A stretch of DNA of 64,000 nt from Bacillus cereus group sp. RP43 (GTDB lineage: Bacteria; Bacillota; Bacilli; Bacillales; Bacillaceae_G). The stretch spans positions 3,286,001 through 3,350,000 of the forward strand of contig NZ_JARVHQ010000001.1 in the NCBI RefSeq assembly GCF_040459645.1. Reading direction: 5' to 3'. The first letter of the stretch is position 1, and every line of letters begins with the position of its first letter. The translations under genes were made by a program, and so were the position numbers. Below, one piece after another: positions 55,006-63,714 of this stretch. The notes under the pieces are model-generated. The model was not told the DNA's origin and did no database searches. It saw only the letters and a program-made list of their open reading frames with translations.

Positions 55006-56025
55006 TCACTTATTACTTTTAATCGATTTATCATTATTTACGTCAAGTACATCTAATAAAAAGATAAAGATCGGTATCCCAATAATAAGCCCCCATATTC
55101 CGAGGAAATGCTCTGAAAAGATGAGAATCATAAATGTATAAAAGACAGGCAAATTCGTTTTTGCAGACATAAATTTTGGATTTAAAAAATAACTTTCAAG
55201 AGCATGGATTATTGTAATGAATACTAGTATGTATACAACATACATAACCCCGCCGACGTTATAGGCAATGATACAAAGTGGAAACAAGGAAATAATAACA
55301 CCAGCAACTGGAATCAAACCGAGTAGAAAGACCATGACAGCCAATACAAGAAGCTGTGGAAATCCTAAAATGACAAGTGCAATTACAGTGAGCACACAAT
55401 TTACAACCGCAATTAAAAACTGTGCTTCAATCACTTTTCCGAACGATCTTGCAAATCTTTCACCGAAATATGCAATCTCCTCATAAAATATTTTCAGCTT
55501 ACTATCTTTAAATTTCGAAGTAAATGCTATAATACGTTCTTTTTCTAATAAGAAAAATAAGCTTAAAATAAGAGAAAGTAGTATTTGTAAACTGACTTTT
55601 CCTATGTTTGCTATCGATTGATAAATGACATCTACACCTTGTTCGATATATTTCGATACTTCCATTCCATTAATTGTCGAAAGTGCATATTTAATTATCT
55701 CGTTATCAGGTGGGTTTTGAAAAAACAATTTAAATTGATAAATTAATTGTGAAATTTGTATCGTTAGTACAGGCAAATATTTATATAGTGTAGTTACAAT
55801 AAACGTCACTAATACAATATATAAACAAGCAATAACCACTTTCCTATTTACTTTCAATTTTTTTGAAATAAACTTTTGAAATCGATCCATCAAAAACGTG
55901 AGAATAAACGTAATTAATATTAAATTAATCATACTTTTTAATCCATATAATACAAGCACTAATATTATTAAAACGAGAAACCGTTGAAACCCTCTACTTC
56001 GAAAGAAATTTTTCACTTCATTCAT
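55006..56025 (-). CDS. AI-2E family (PerM-like) membrane transporter
   Basis: A 339-residue protein with about eight helices and the C-terminal block VMVFLLGLIPVAGVIISLFP ... ALESYFLNPKFMS typical of the family. Members export AI-2, ions or act as antiporters; the substrate is unknown. GGGGGAGG precedes the ATG. It is a single gene; the 56026-56247 stretch upstream has no gene. Confidence 0.88.
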   Translation of the reverse strand: MNEVKNFFRSRGFQRFLVLIILVLVLYGLKSMINLILITFILTFLMDRFQKFISKKLKVNRKVVIACLYIVLVTFIVTTLYKYLPVLTIQISQLIYQFKLFFQNPPDNEIIKYALSTINGMEVSKYIEQGVDVIYQSIANIGKVSLQILLSLILSLFFLLEKERIIAFTSKFKDSKLKIFYEEIAYFGERFARSFGKVIEAQFLIAVVNCVLTVIALVILGFPQLLVLAVMVFLLGLIPVAGVIISLFPLCIIAYNVGGVMYVVYILVFITIIHALESYFLNPKFMSAKTNLPVFYTFMILIFSEHFLGIWGLIIGIPIFIFLLDVLDVNNDKSIKSNK

Positions 56026-56247
56026 TAAAAATTAACCTCCCCCTTCAATGGATGGAAATTGAATATATTACATTTTATGAACTTCTATAGACAATCTTTC
56101 TTACTAATTGGGAAGAATCCTTTTTTTCTTTTTAAATGTCGGATTTTTCATCTAATACTTTTCTAAAAACTATTTTTCAACTCTATATTTTAGGAGAACG
56201 CCTATTTTCAGATTGTTGCTCCTTAGTAGATTTTTCATATTGAAAAA

Positions 56248-56274
56248 AGAGAGTTATCTATTACTTAACTCTCT
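56248..56274 (-). terminator. Terminator of the 44-aa gene
   Basis: AGAGAGTTA / TAACTCTCT stem; the minus strand continues with six T's. Confidence 0.75.
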
Positions 56275-56298
56275 CTAGAAAATTGCTAAATGAAAAGC

Positions 56299-56433
56299 TT
56301 AATTATTTCTTTTTTGCATTTGCTTCGCTAACAATTCCTTCACTTGGTTATACGTTAAACCTGAATTTTTGTTTAAACGCTTTACTTCCTCGACATCAGT
56401 ACCTACCACTGTATATTTTTTCTCATCACTCAT
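56299..56433 (-). CDS. Small conserved-looking protein (44 aa)
   Basis: ATG at 56433 behind AAGGAAGTG; the product starts MSDEKKYTVVGTDVEEVKRL and ends KQMQKRNN. It looks like a compact helical domain (SGLTYNQVKELLAKQ), similar to small proteins common in Bacillus, possibly DNA- or protein-binding. A terminator follows directly. The function is not recognised. Confidence 0.7.
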   Translation of the reverse strand: MSDEKKYTVVGTDVEEVKRLNKNSGLTYNQVKELLAKQMQKRNN

Positions 56434-56626
56434 GTTTCCACTTCCTTTTTCACCAGATCATTTCTTATATTTCTTCCCTAAACTCTTACAAATTAACACA
56501 AATAAGCTGTACTAAATTAAATAGACTATGTTCAATAGCTAACGGAAGTTTAGTTGCATAAGAGGAATAGATAAAAAAATGTCGAATTTATTTATTTGTT
56601 GAAATTGAGGACTTGGAGGATACATT

Positions 56627-57046
56627 TTGAAGAAATATGAGTTTAAAAATAACATTCCAACATTGGAAGAGTACAAATATTTGTGCGAGTCTGTTGGATG
56701 GACTAATTATATGAATTTTGAAGTAGTGGAAACATCACTGAAGAATTCTATCCACTGCATCACAGTCAAGGATAATGAACAAATTGTGGGCATGGGGAGA
56801 ATTGTTGGTGATGGGGCTATCTATTTCTATATTCAAGATATAGTGGTTCATCCAGATTATCAGAAAAATGGTATTGGGAAAAAAATAATGCATATCTTGG
56901 TTGAATACTTAAATCAGAATGCACCTGATAAGGCGTTTGTCGGTTTGTTTGCATCACAAGGTAAAGAATCTTTCTATGAAAAATATGATTTTAAAGATTA
57001 CTCACCGAACATGACGGGGATGTTTACTGTCCTTTCAAAAAAATAA
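56627..57046 (+). CDS. GNAT-family N-acetyltransferase
   Basis: A 139-residue acetyltransferase. The acetyl-CoA loop is VVHPDYQKNGIGKKIM, after VGMGRIVGDGAIYFYIQDI. The start is TTG at 56627, 7 nt after GGAGG. The C-terminal FYEKYDFKDYSPNMTGM is typical of small-substrate GNATs. The substrate is unknown. Confidence 0.88.
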   Translation: MKKYEFKNNIPTLEEYKYLCESVGWTNYMNFEVVETSLKNSIHCITVKDNEQIVGMGRIVGDGAIYFYIQDIVVHPDYQKNGIGKKIMHILVEYLNQNAPDKAFVGLFASQGKESFYEKYDFKDYSPNMTGMFTVLSKK

Positions 57047-57176
57047 ACATAATAGATTTTTAATTATACGTCATCAATATTAAAGAAATTGTTCTCACAG
57101 TAACCCTTTTATTATTAAGCTAAAAGGATGCTTATCTTAAATAAGATCTTCCACGATTGGGTGTGAATATTAAATA

Positions 57177-57213
57177 AGAAAGGACAGTACATAGTATATA
57201 TACTGTCCTTTCA
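57177..57213. terminator. Terminator between GNAT and nitroreductase genes
   Basis: GAAAGGACAGTA ... TACTGTCCTTTC stem between the convergent genes. Confidence 0.75.
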
Positions 57214-57254
57214 TTTATCTAACTTTTTTTAATTTTGATTTTGAATTGTATTTT

Positions 57255-57857
57255 TTAATAAAATTTCACTACATCTTCAGTAGGTAAGAATGTTCTTTCC
57301 CCTGGTTGTTCATTTGGCTCACCAAATGGCATTTGTCCTACTAAGCTCCACTCTGCTGGAATGTTCCAAGTTGCTTTCACTTCAGCATCTACGATTGGAT
57401 TGTAATGTTGTAATGACGCTCCAATTCCTTCAGCCGATAATAGCATCCATACAGTATGTTGTAGCATTGCATTTCCTTGATGAGACCAGAATGGGAACTG
57501 ATCTTTATACAATGGTGCATTTTCTTGCATTTTTTCTACTGTTGCTTGATCTTCAAAGAATAGAACTGTTCCTACACCTGCATGGAAGCCTTTTAGTCTT
57601 TCTACAGTTGCTTCAAAGCTTTCTGCTGGCACGCGTGATCTAAGCGTTTCTTTTACGATGTCCCAAAACTTTTCATGCTCTCCATCCATTAATACAACCA
57701 TACGGCCACTTTGCATATTGAAAGAAGTCGGTGCATGTAAAGCTGTTTTTAAAACTTCTTCAATTCTTTCTTTCGTAATTGCATCGCTCTTTGTTACTTT
57801 ACGAATTGAACGACGGTTCACAATTGCTTCTTTTAAGTTTGTTGTAGTTGCTGACAT
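57255..57857 (-). CDS. Nitroreductase-family protein (paralog 2)
   Basis: A 200-residue FMN reductase closely similar to the gene at 29490-30089: RRSIRKVTKSDA, HAPTSFNMQSGRMVVL, LQHYNPIVDAEV, MPFGEP. GGAGGAAT precedes the ATG. It lies 73 bp downstream of the DsbA-like gene on the same strand, with no terminator between, so it is probably in the Rrf2-controlled operon. Confidence 0.9.
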   Translation of the reverse strand: MSATTTNLKEAIVNRRSIRKVTKSDAITKERIEEVLKTALHAPTSFNMQSGRMVVLMDGEHEKFWDIVKETLRSRVPAESFEATVERLKGFHAGVGTVLFFEDQATVEKMQENAPLYKDQFPFWSHQGNAMLQHTVWMLLSAEGIGASLQHYNPIVDAEVKATWNIPAEWSLVGQMPFGEPNEQPGERTFLPTEDVVKFY

Positions 57858-57930
57858 TTTAATTCCTCCAAATATATGTTTTATTATTTTTATTTAAACA
57901 AATCAATATGATTCTTTAGTGTAAGACGAA

Positions 57931-58581
57931 TTAACAATATCCATCCGTATTACATTTCATTCCCTCAAATGAATTTGTTTTATCTTTTTCAATTTCTTTA
58001 TCAATTACTCTTTGTAACGTTTCTTTACTAGCAAGCCCTTGAATGACTTCATCACCAATCATGACAGTTGGTACCGCCATAATATTCGCTTCATCATATG
58101 CATGCTGAATTGCTTCTTGATGCTTTTCTTTATATTTACGAGTTACTAAAGCATCTTTAAATTCAGCTTCAGGAAGCCCTACTTCTACCGCCAATTTTGT
58201 TAAAACATCAATATCCTCAATGTTTTGTTCTTCTTGGAAAAACGCTGTAAATACTCTATGATGATACTCATTTCCAAGTCCCAGTTCTTTCGCAAATTGA
58301 CATCCTTCGAAAGCTAAATGTGTGTATGGATGCGGCGAAACACGTGGTAAGCGCATTTCAATTCCTAATTTCTTTGCAGTAGGAAGAATGAAAGCATCCC
58401 ATGAACCTAACTTATCCGGTTCGTTCCAAGGATCTATTTTAGAATATGGACTTGGACGTAATTCAAATGGCATCCATTCAATCTCTACATCTTTCTCTTT
58501 CGCTACTTCATCTAACGGACCTTTTGCTAAAAAACAAAACGGACATATAAAATCTGAGTATACTTTCATTTTTACAGTCAT
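57931..58581 (-). CDS. DsbA-family (FrnE-like) thiol oxidoreductase
   Basis: A 216-residue cytosolic thioredoxin-fold protein with active site CPFC in YSDFICPFCFLAKG and cis-Pro in IMAVPTVMIGD. The C-terminus ends CNTDGYC, an extra Cys pair. It likely acts as disulfide isomerase or oxidoreductase in thiol stress. An Rrf2-type operator at 58606-58624 lies just upstream. Confidence 0.88.
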   Translation of the reverse strand: MTVKMKVYSDFICPFCFLAKGPLDEVAKEKDVEIEWMPFELRPSPYSKIDPWNEPDKLGSWDAFILPTAKKLGIEMRLPRVSPHPYTHLAFEGCQFAKELGLGNEYHHRVFTAFFQEEQNIEDIDVLTKLAVEVGLPEAEFKDALVTRKYKEKHQEAIQHAYDEANIMAVPTVMIGDEVIQGLASKETLQRVIDKEIEKDKTNSFEGMKCNTDGYC

Positions 58582-58605
58582 ACTTTTACACCTTACCTTT
58601 ATAGT

Positions 58606-58624
58606 TGTAATCGAAATAGTTACA
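58606..58624. promoter_or_regulatory. Rrf2-type operator upstream of the DsbA-like gene
   Basis: TGTAATCGAAATAGTTACA, an interrupted palindrome identical to the site at 59102-59120 except for three central bases. Confidence 0.75.
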
Positions 58625-58652
58625 TTATTAACAAAAAAATATAGATATTATT

Positions 58653-59084
58653 TTACACATTCATTTTCTCTTGCAAAGATTCAAATAACTGCCCCATCGA
58701 AATATTTCTCAAAACTTCTTCCATCGCAGATTGAGCTTGAATTAAAATAACTTCTAACACAGCTTGAATATTTGCTCCAATTGGACAATCTGGATTTGGT
58801 TGTTCATGAATGTGAAATAGTTTGTCTTCTTCTACTACATTCACTGCATGATACACATCTAACAATGTGATTTCATGTAAATCCTTTAATAATCCCGCAC
58901 CACCTGGTCCACGATTTACGTAAACAAATCCAGCTTGTTTCAAGTAAGACATTATTTTACGAATTACTACCGGATTTGTATTTACACTTTCGGCCATATA
59001 GTCTGAAGTGCAAAGTGAAGATGGATTGTTTTTCAAAATCGATAACATATGAACAGCTATAGAAAAGCGGCTACTAATTTTCAT
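58653..59084 (-). CDS. Rrf2-family transcriptional regulator (YwnA-like)
   Basis: A 143-residue winged-helix regulator: MKISSRFSIAVHMLSIL, SVNTNPVVIRKIMSYLKQAGFVYVNRGPGGAGL. It has two cysteines (near residues 24 and 104) rather than the Fe-S trio of IscR, so thiol sensing is plausible. The ATG at 59084 lies behind AAGGTGGTG; an upstream extension is not supported. It likely represses itself and the DsbA-nitroreductase genes through the shared operator. Confidence 0.9.
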   Translation of the reverse strand: MKISSRFSIAVHMLSILKNNPSSLCTSDYMAESVNTNPVVIRKIMSYLKQAGFVYVNRGPGGAGLLKDLHEITLLDVYHAVNVVEEDKLFHIHEQPNPDCPIGANIQAVLEVILIQAQSAMEEVLRNISMGQLFESLQEKMNV

Positions 59085-59101
59085 CGTGATCACCACCTTG
59101 A

Positions 59102-59137
59102 TGTAATCATTATAGTTACAACAAAAAAATAAGTCAA
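59102..59137 (-). promoter_or_regulatory. Promoter and autoregulatory operator of the Rrf2 gene
   Basis: TTGACT (59137-59132), 17-bp spacer, TATAAT (59114-59109). The palindrome TGTAATCATTATAGTTACA (59102-59120) covers the -10, so binding would repress. Confidence 0.8.
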
Positions 59138-59171
59138 TCCTTTTCATTGATTTTTTATAAGCAAATTAAAA

Positions 59172-59199
59172 AAGTGTCCCATTATGATATATGAGACAC
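59172..59199 (-). terminator. Terminator of the LysR gene
   Basis: GTGTCcCAT ... ATGaGACAC stem; the minus strand continues with six T's. It is read from the 59206 gene. Confidence 0.75.
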
Positions 59200-59205
59200 C
59201 TCTTT

Positions 59206-60075
59206 TTATTCTGCAAATAACTCTTGGAATTCCTCAATAAATAGCTGTACGGCGAGTGAAGAATCCTTTAATGAAGGAACAGCTAAAGCGATTTCTCTCC
59301 ATACTTGTGGTTCCAATTCTCTCGTTTGTATATTCTTCGGTAAACTCGTCAAAGATAACTCAGCCAAAATTGCGAGCCCTAATCCTTCTTGAATCATATT
59401 TAAAGCTGTAGTAACTGTCGAAATTATATACTCAGCCCGAAGTGGTACATTCGCTTGTTTAAACATATCGAAAATGGGTGGTTCGTATCCGCCCTTACAT
59501 AATATGATCGGTTCATTCTCTAAATCACTAATTGTAATAGAGTCCTTCTTACAAAGAGGATGATCCTCTCTTAAAATAACAACCATTTTCCCCTTCGTTA
59601 GTGGGACAATCTCCATATCTTTATTAGGCAAAATAACAATTCCTATATCAACAACCCTCGATACTAACCAATCTTCAACTTCTTTAATCGTTCCTTCACA
59701 AAGAACGACTTCTAAGTTCGGATACTTTTCCTTAAAAAGATTTATCATTTTGGGTAAGAAATGTGCAGAAGCACTCGGAAAACTCCCAATTCGAATCGTC
59801 CCAACTTCGTGCCCTTTCTCCATTGCTACTTCTTGCTCAATTTTCTCAATTCCATTCAATATTTCTCTAATATGAACAAGAATTCTCTCTCCTACGTCAG
59901 TAACAATTAAGCCTTCTCTCTTATCACGTATAAGAATCGTAATATCTAATTCTGACTCAATACTTGAAATGGCATGACTGACAGCAGGCTGTGTCATATT
60001 AAGTGCTTTTGCTGCTTTCGTAAAACTACCTAATTCAACCGTTTTAATCAAAACTTGTAGTTGTGTAATGGTCAT
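59206..60075 (-). CDS. LysR-family transcriptional regulator
   Basis: A 289-residue full-length LysR protein: ITQLQVLIKTVELGSFTKAAKALNMTQPAVSHAISSIESEL at the N-terminus and a complete substrate-binding domain (GTIRIGSFPSASAHFLPKMI). It is divergent from the EamA transporter gene at 60173 and probably controls it. The 97-bp gap holds overlapping TATCAT / ATGATA repeats, a plausible binding site. Confidence 0.92.
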   Translation of the reverse strand: MTITQLQVLIKTVELGSFTKAAKALNMTQPAVSHAISSIESELDITILIRDKREGLIVTDVGERILVHIREILNGIEKIEQEVAMEKGHEVGTIRIGSFPSASAHFLPKMINLFKEKYPNLEVVLCEGTIKEVEDWLVSRVVDIGIVILPNKDMEIVPLTKGKMVVILREDHPLCKKDSITISDLENEPIILCKGGYEPPIFDMFKQANVPLRAEYIISTVTTALNMIQEGLGLAILAELSLTSLPKNIQTRELEPQVWREIALAVPSLKDSSLAVQLFIEEFQELFAE

Positions 60076-60172
60076 AACTAATCACTTATACCCCTTATAA
60101 AAAAGATTCATTTTATTTATCATAGTCGATATCATATCATAGTGAAATGATATACAACAAGGAGGTCTTACA

Positions 60173-61078
60173 GTGACACAGCTTTCTCGAACAAAAACAG
60201 CCATAATCCTTACCTTTCTTGTTATTATGTGGGGGATTAATTGGCCTTTATCTAAGTTTGCCTTGCATTATACACCACCTGTTTTATTTGCAGGCGTTAG
60301 AACTTTAATTGGAGGATTCATCCTACTTATTTTCGCATTACCGAAATACAAACAGTTAAATTTAAAGGAAACTTGGCATCTATACTTTATTTCATCTTTA
60401 CTTAATATTATTTTATTTTACGGATTACAAACTGTTGGACTTCAATACATGCCCGCCGGACTATTCTCCGCAATCGTATTTCTCCAACCTGTCTTACTCG
60501 GCATTTTCTCATGGATTTGGCTTGAAGAGGCAATGTATGGCTTGAAAATTTTCGGACTTATTCTTGGATTTATTGGTGTAGGGGTTATTAGTTCTAGTAG
60601 TTTAACTGGACATATTTCTATTATCGGTGTTCTACTTGCTTTAGGATGTGCTATCGGCTGGGCACTCGGCACAGTATTTATTAAGAAAACTGGACACCGC
60701 GTTAATGCCATTTGGATGGTAACACTTCAGCTTATTATTGGCGGATTTTGCTTAATCGGATTTGGTTCAGAATTTGAAAGCTGGTCTAACATCGCTTGGA
60801 GTATACCATTTGTAAGTGTACTACTATTCATCTCAGTCTTTGTTATTGCAATGGGATGGCTCGCTTACTTTACACTTGTAGGAGCTGGTGAGGCAAGTAA
60901 AGTTGGGGCTTATACGTTCCTTATCCCTCTTATCGCTATTATTGTAAGCTCTATTTTCTTACATGAGGCCATTACAATTAGCTTATTCATCGGACTTTTA
61001 TTTATTATCGTAAGCATTTGTTTTGTAAATATAAAGCCGAAAACACTTGCTGTAGGGCAGCAAGTTGAAGTGAAATAA
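60173..61078 (+). CDS. EamA/DMT-family transporter
   Basis: A 301-residue protein with ten helices and two EamA repeats (MWGINWPLSKFALHYTPPVLFAGVRTLIGG; WALGTVFIKKTG). The start is GTG at 60173 with AAGGAGG upstream. It is likely a metabolite or drug exporter. It is divergent from a LysR gene, as in many regulator-transporter pairs. Confidence 0.9.
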   Translation: MTQLSRTKTAIILTFLVIMWGINWPLSKFALHYTPPVLFAGVRTLIGGFILLIFALPKYKQLNLKETWHLYFISSLLNIILFYGLQTVGLQYMPAGLFSAIVFLQPVLLGIFSWIWLEEAMYGLKIFGLILGFIGVGVISSSSLTGHISIIGVLLALGCAIGWALGTVFIKKTGHRVNAIWMVTLQLIIGGFCLIGFGSEFESWSNIAWSIPFVSVLLFISVFVIAMGWLAYFTLVGAGEASKVGAYTFLIPLIAIIVSSIFLHEAITISLFIGLLFIIVSICFVNIKPKTLAVGQQVEVK

Positions 61079-61080
61079 AT

Positions 61081-61125
61081 AGACATAAGAAAGAGCCTAC
61101 TTTTTGTAGGCTCTTTCTTATGTCT
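61081..61125. terminator. Terminator of the EamA gene
   Basis: Perfect 20-bp arms (61081-61100 and 61106-61125, rich in AAGAAAGAGCCTAC) with a T5 loop. Confidence 0.85.
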
Positions 61126-61193
61126 ATTTTGTGCACCATCACTTTAAGTACCAACAAAAAGGGAAATCTCTCTTTTTGTTATAACTATCCATA

Positions 61194-62390
61194 TCAATAA
61201 TCTTTCAGCTCTATCCCGTTAGCAGCTTTCGCTATCATTTTCGAAATCATCTTAAATTGTACAACCATAATGGTTGGTATACGCAACATTAAGTTGCGAA
61301 GAAAGATTTTGAAGTTTGATTTTTCAACCATACTCCCGGCAGCTATTAATCCTATCTTTTGATTTTTCTCAACAAACTTTCTCATTTTTTGTTCATAGGC
61401 AATAAATGCACGGGCGAAGTCGCCATCTGCAGCTTTGAGTTCACCAGCTAATACAAAAGCCCCGACAATCGCCAGGCTAGAACCTTGACCCGATAAAGGT
61501 GATGGGCCATACGCTGCATCGCCTACCAATGTTACCCGCCCCTTTGACCATGTCGGCATGTGAATCTGGCATATCTCGTCAAAATAAAAGTCTGTCGCAT
61601 CTCTCATGGTCTTGAGTAGCTGCGAGGTTTCCCAACCTGTCTGGCCTAAGAAGGCATTTTCTACAAGTTTCTTTTGAGATTCTATATCATAGCGGTCATA
61701 CTTCAATGCCTCTGATTGGAACAAGAACATCCCCCTTGCTTCGGTATTGTCACGAGCACTATACATACCTACTGTTTTGCCTGGTATCGTATAAAGCAGC
61801 TGGTGGTGGTCGAGGTTGAGGTAATTCTCGAGGTTAAAAATTGAGATATAACAGCCAAGCGTACGTTTAAACTGTGCTTCGTCGCCAAAAGTTAAGGTGC
61901 GCACATTAGAATGGAGCCCGTCCGCACCGATGACCAGGTCAAATTTCTGTGGCTTGCCATGAATAAATTGAACTTCTACACCAGCTTCAGTCTCATGTAT
62001 AGCGGTAATCGAATCGCCCCAAATGTATTCAACCGTATCCTTGGTTAAATCGTACAAAATGTTACTAAGATCGTCACGCATGATTTCTATGTCCAGACCC
62101 TGCTGGTTCCCCATACTCGCTTCGCTTATTTGACCTTCGAACTTGCCCTTGCTGTTCACGAAATAAACACCAGTCATGTTCGTGTCAGCTGCACGAACTT
62201 GATCAAGTATGTTCATCCCCTTAAGCACCGTAATAGCTGCACCACGGATATCCACCCCGTAACCACCCGTGCGCAATGCTGGTGCACGTTCTATTACAGT
62301 CACGTCGAATCCGTGGCGTTGAAGCCAGTAAGCGAGTGCCGGGCCGGCAATGCTCGCACCAGAAATAAGGACGCTCATCGTTTGTATCAT
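61194..62390 (-). CDS. FAD-dependent monooxygenase (PHBH/TetX-like)
   Basis: A 398-residue flavoprotein: dinucleotide motif ISGASIAGPALAYWLQRHGFDVTVIER, DG motif VIGADGLHSNVR, and C-terminal GD motif RVTLVGDAAYGPSPLSGQGSSLA. It hydroxylates aromatics or polycyclic drugs; TetX-type antibiotic inactivation is possible but not shown. By eye its G+C and codon use are clearly higher than neighbours (for example 62100-62340), suggesting horizontal transfer. An integrase remnant lies just upstream. AGGAGTG precedes the ATG at rather long spacing; a second ATG at 62378 is possible. Confidence 0.85.
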   Translation of the reverse strand: MIQTMSVLISGASIAGPALAYWLQRHGFDVTVIERAPALRTGGYGVDIRGAAITVLKGMNILDQVRAADTNMTGVYFVNSKGKFEGQISEASMGNQQGLDIEIMRDDLSNILYDLTKDTVEYIWGDSITAIHETEAGVEVQFIHGKPQKFDLVIGADGLHSNVRTLTFGDEAQFKRTLGCYISIFNLENYLNLDHHQLLYTIPGKTVGMYSARDNTEARGMFLFQSEALKYDRYDIESQKKLVENAFLGQTGWETSQLLKTMRDATDFYFDEICQIHMPTWSKGRVTLVGDAAYGPSPLSGQGSSLAIVGAFVLAGELKAADGDFARAFIAYEQKMRKFVEKNQKIGLIAAGSMVEKSNFKIFLRNLMLRIPTIMVVQFKMISKMIAKAANGIELKDY

Positions 62391-62577
62391 AATTGCTTAT
62401 TCACTCCTATCCTAATTAAAGCCTTAACATCTCCACAGTATATTCACGACCTATTCTACTTATTTACCACAACAAAATAATAGGAATTTAATTTTCCAAC
62501 AAAATGGTCCATTTCAAAAAGATACGTCTTTTTATATGCACCCCTCGATTTTGATTAAAGATTAATTTCAGTGGCTT

Positions 62578-62859
62578 TCAAAAATATTTAATATAAAAAT
62601 TGTGTCTCAACTTTCCGCTCAGCTGAGCAAATATTCTCGTGGTTTCATTCTTCTCATGACCAAGTAAGCTTTTTATTACTTCAAGTGGCGCACCGTTGTT
62701 AATCATATATGTAGCATAGCTGTGACGTTTTACAAAGTTAAGGAAATTTATTAAAGAGCCCAATTCCTCGGCAATAAAATTGAGAATTGGGCTTTCTTCG
62801 TTATAAAGTGCTAATACATAGATTATGAATAATACGAATGTCAATTTTTTATTTCCCAA
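62578..62859 (-). pseudogene. Tyrosine recombinase (integrase) C-terminal remnant
   Basis: The C-terminal half reads RHSYATYMINNGAPLEVIKSLLGHEKNETTRIFAQLSGKL in pieces characteristic of XerC/phage integrases: catalytic Arg and His in RHSYAT, His in LLGHEK. The nucleophile Tyr of the TTRIY motif is Phe here, and the N-terminal three quarters is missing. The first about 40 codons (from a TTG at 62859 behind GGAGGAG) are unrelated, and a terminator-like hairpin (62753-62796) lies inside the frame. So this is a decayed fusion, not an active enzyme. Confidence 0.75.
62753..62796. terminator. Hairpin within the integrase-remnant region
   Basis: AAAGaGCCCAATTC ... GAATTGGGCtTTCT stem. Its presence inside the open frame suggests that the frame is a chance join of old fragments. 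The flanking gaps 62391-62577 and 62860-63021 hold no gene. Confidence 0.6.
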
Positions 62860-63021
62860 TATTTCTCCTCCAATTTCTTGTCATGCCACCCTGAAACAAT
62901 GCTGGTTCGCTTATGGGCATCTCTAAAAAGTAAAGAACAGAAGATACAAGAAATTATTTAATTTTAACACTTCAAACACGCATCCCCCCTCGAGGCTGCT
63001 TAATCTCTAATATTAATTAAC

Positions 63022-63051
63022 AAAGGTCTCATTACTTTCAATGAGACCTTT
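63022..63051 (-). terminator. Terminator of ycnI
   Basis: AAAGGTCTCATT / AATGAGACCTTT, perfect 12-bp stem. Confidence 0.85.
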
Positions 63052-63060
63052 CAATGTTGC

Positions 63061-63681
63061 CTATTTTTTACGACGTACTACAAAAATACAAGTACCCACT
63101 GACGATACAATCGCCAAAGTAGATAAGACAATTGCTATTGTTTGCATATTAATTGTACCTGCATTCTCTTTCACATTAGATACTTCACCATGTTCTCCTG
63201 TTAATGATGTACCTTTTGCAATCGTAGTAAGTGAATGCGGCTTCTCAGCTTTCTCATCGCCTGTCCATTCAACAATTTCTCCATCTTTATATTGTTGATA
63301 TGCATTCCAAGCTATTTGTTGCTCTTTATCTGGATTTTTAGCAACGAAAGTAAATCGTTGGAACTGACCAGGTAAAATCCCTTCTCCTGTTGCTTCCCAT
63401 ATTACAGTTTTAACTTTTCCAGCTGCATCTTTTTGTTCTTCCACTTTCCACCCTGGCACTGGCTCGTACTGTTGAAACTCGACTCCAGACGGTATTTTCA
63501 GTGTGACTTTTGTTGTAGCCATATTCTTTTCAACAGGTACCTTTATTGTGTAAGTCTCCCAAGAGCTAACGTCAGAAGTTGCTGGTTTTACAGTTACGTG
63601 AGCACTAACAGGTAACGAAAAAATTCCCATTGCAATTATTGTTGCTATCATTGTTGTTCCTAATTTTTTTATACGTTTCAT
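63061..63681 (-). CDS. ycnI: YcnI-like (DUF1775) copper-related protein
   Basis: A 206-residue exported protein. The signal peptide is cut before HVTVKPATS, leaving an N-terminal His that binds copper in YcnI proteins. A beta-rich DUF1775 domain follows (WETYTIKVPVEKN; PVPGWKVEEQ; GQFQRFTFVAKNP), then a C-terminal transmembrane helix and RRKK. In B. subtilis ycnI follows ycnJ and is controlled by the copper repressor YcnK; here the gene upstream looks like the end of ycnJ. Confidence 0.88.
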   Translation of the reverse strand: MKRIKKLGTTMIATIIAMGIFSLPVSAHVTVKPATSDVSSWETYTIKVPVEKNMATTKVTLKIPSGVEFQQYEPVPGWKVEEQKDAAGKVKTVIWEATGEGILPGQFQRFTFVAKNPDKEQQIAWNAYQQYKDGEIVEWTGDEKAEKPHSLTTIAKGTSLTGEHGEVSNVKENAGTINMQTIAIVLSTLAIVSSVGTCIFVVRRKK

Positions 63682-63714
63682 TCTCTTATAACTCCTTTTC
63701 CTCTGTAACTTCTC

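Noticed and set aside
62578..62859. Functional integrase gene
   Set aside because: Catalytic Tyr replaced by Phe, most of the protein missing, and a hairpin inside the frame.
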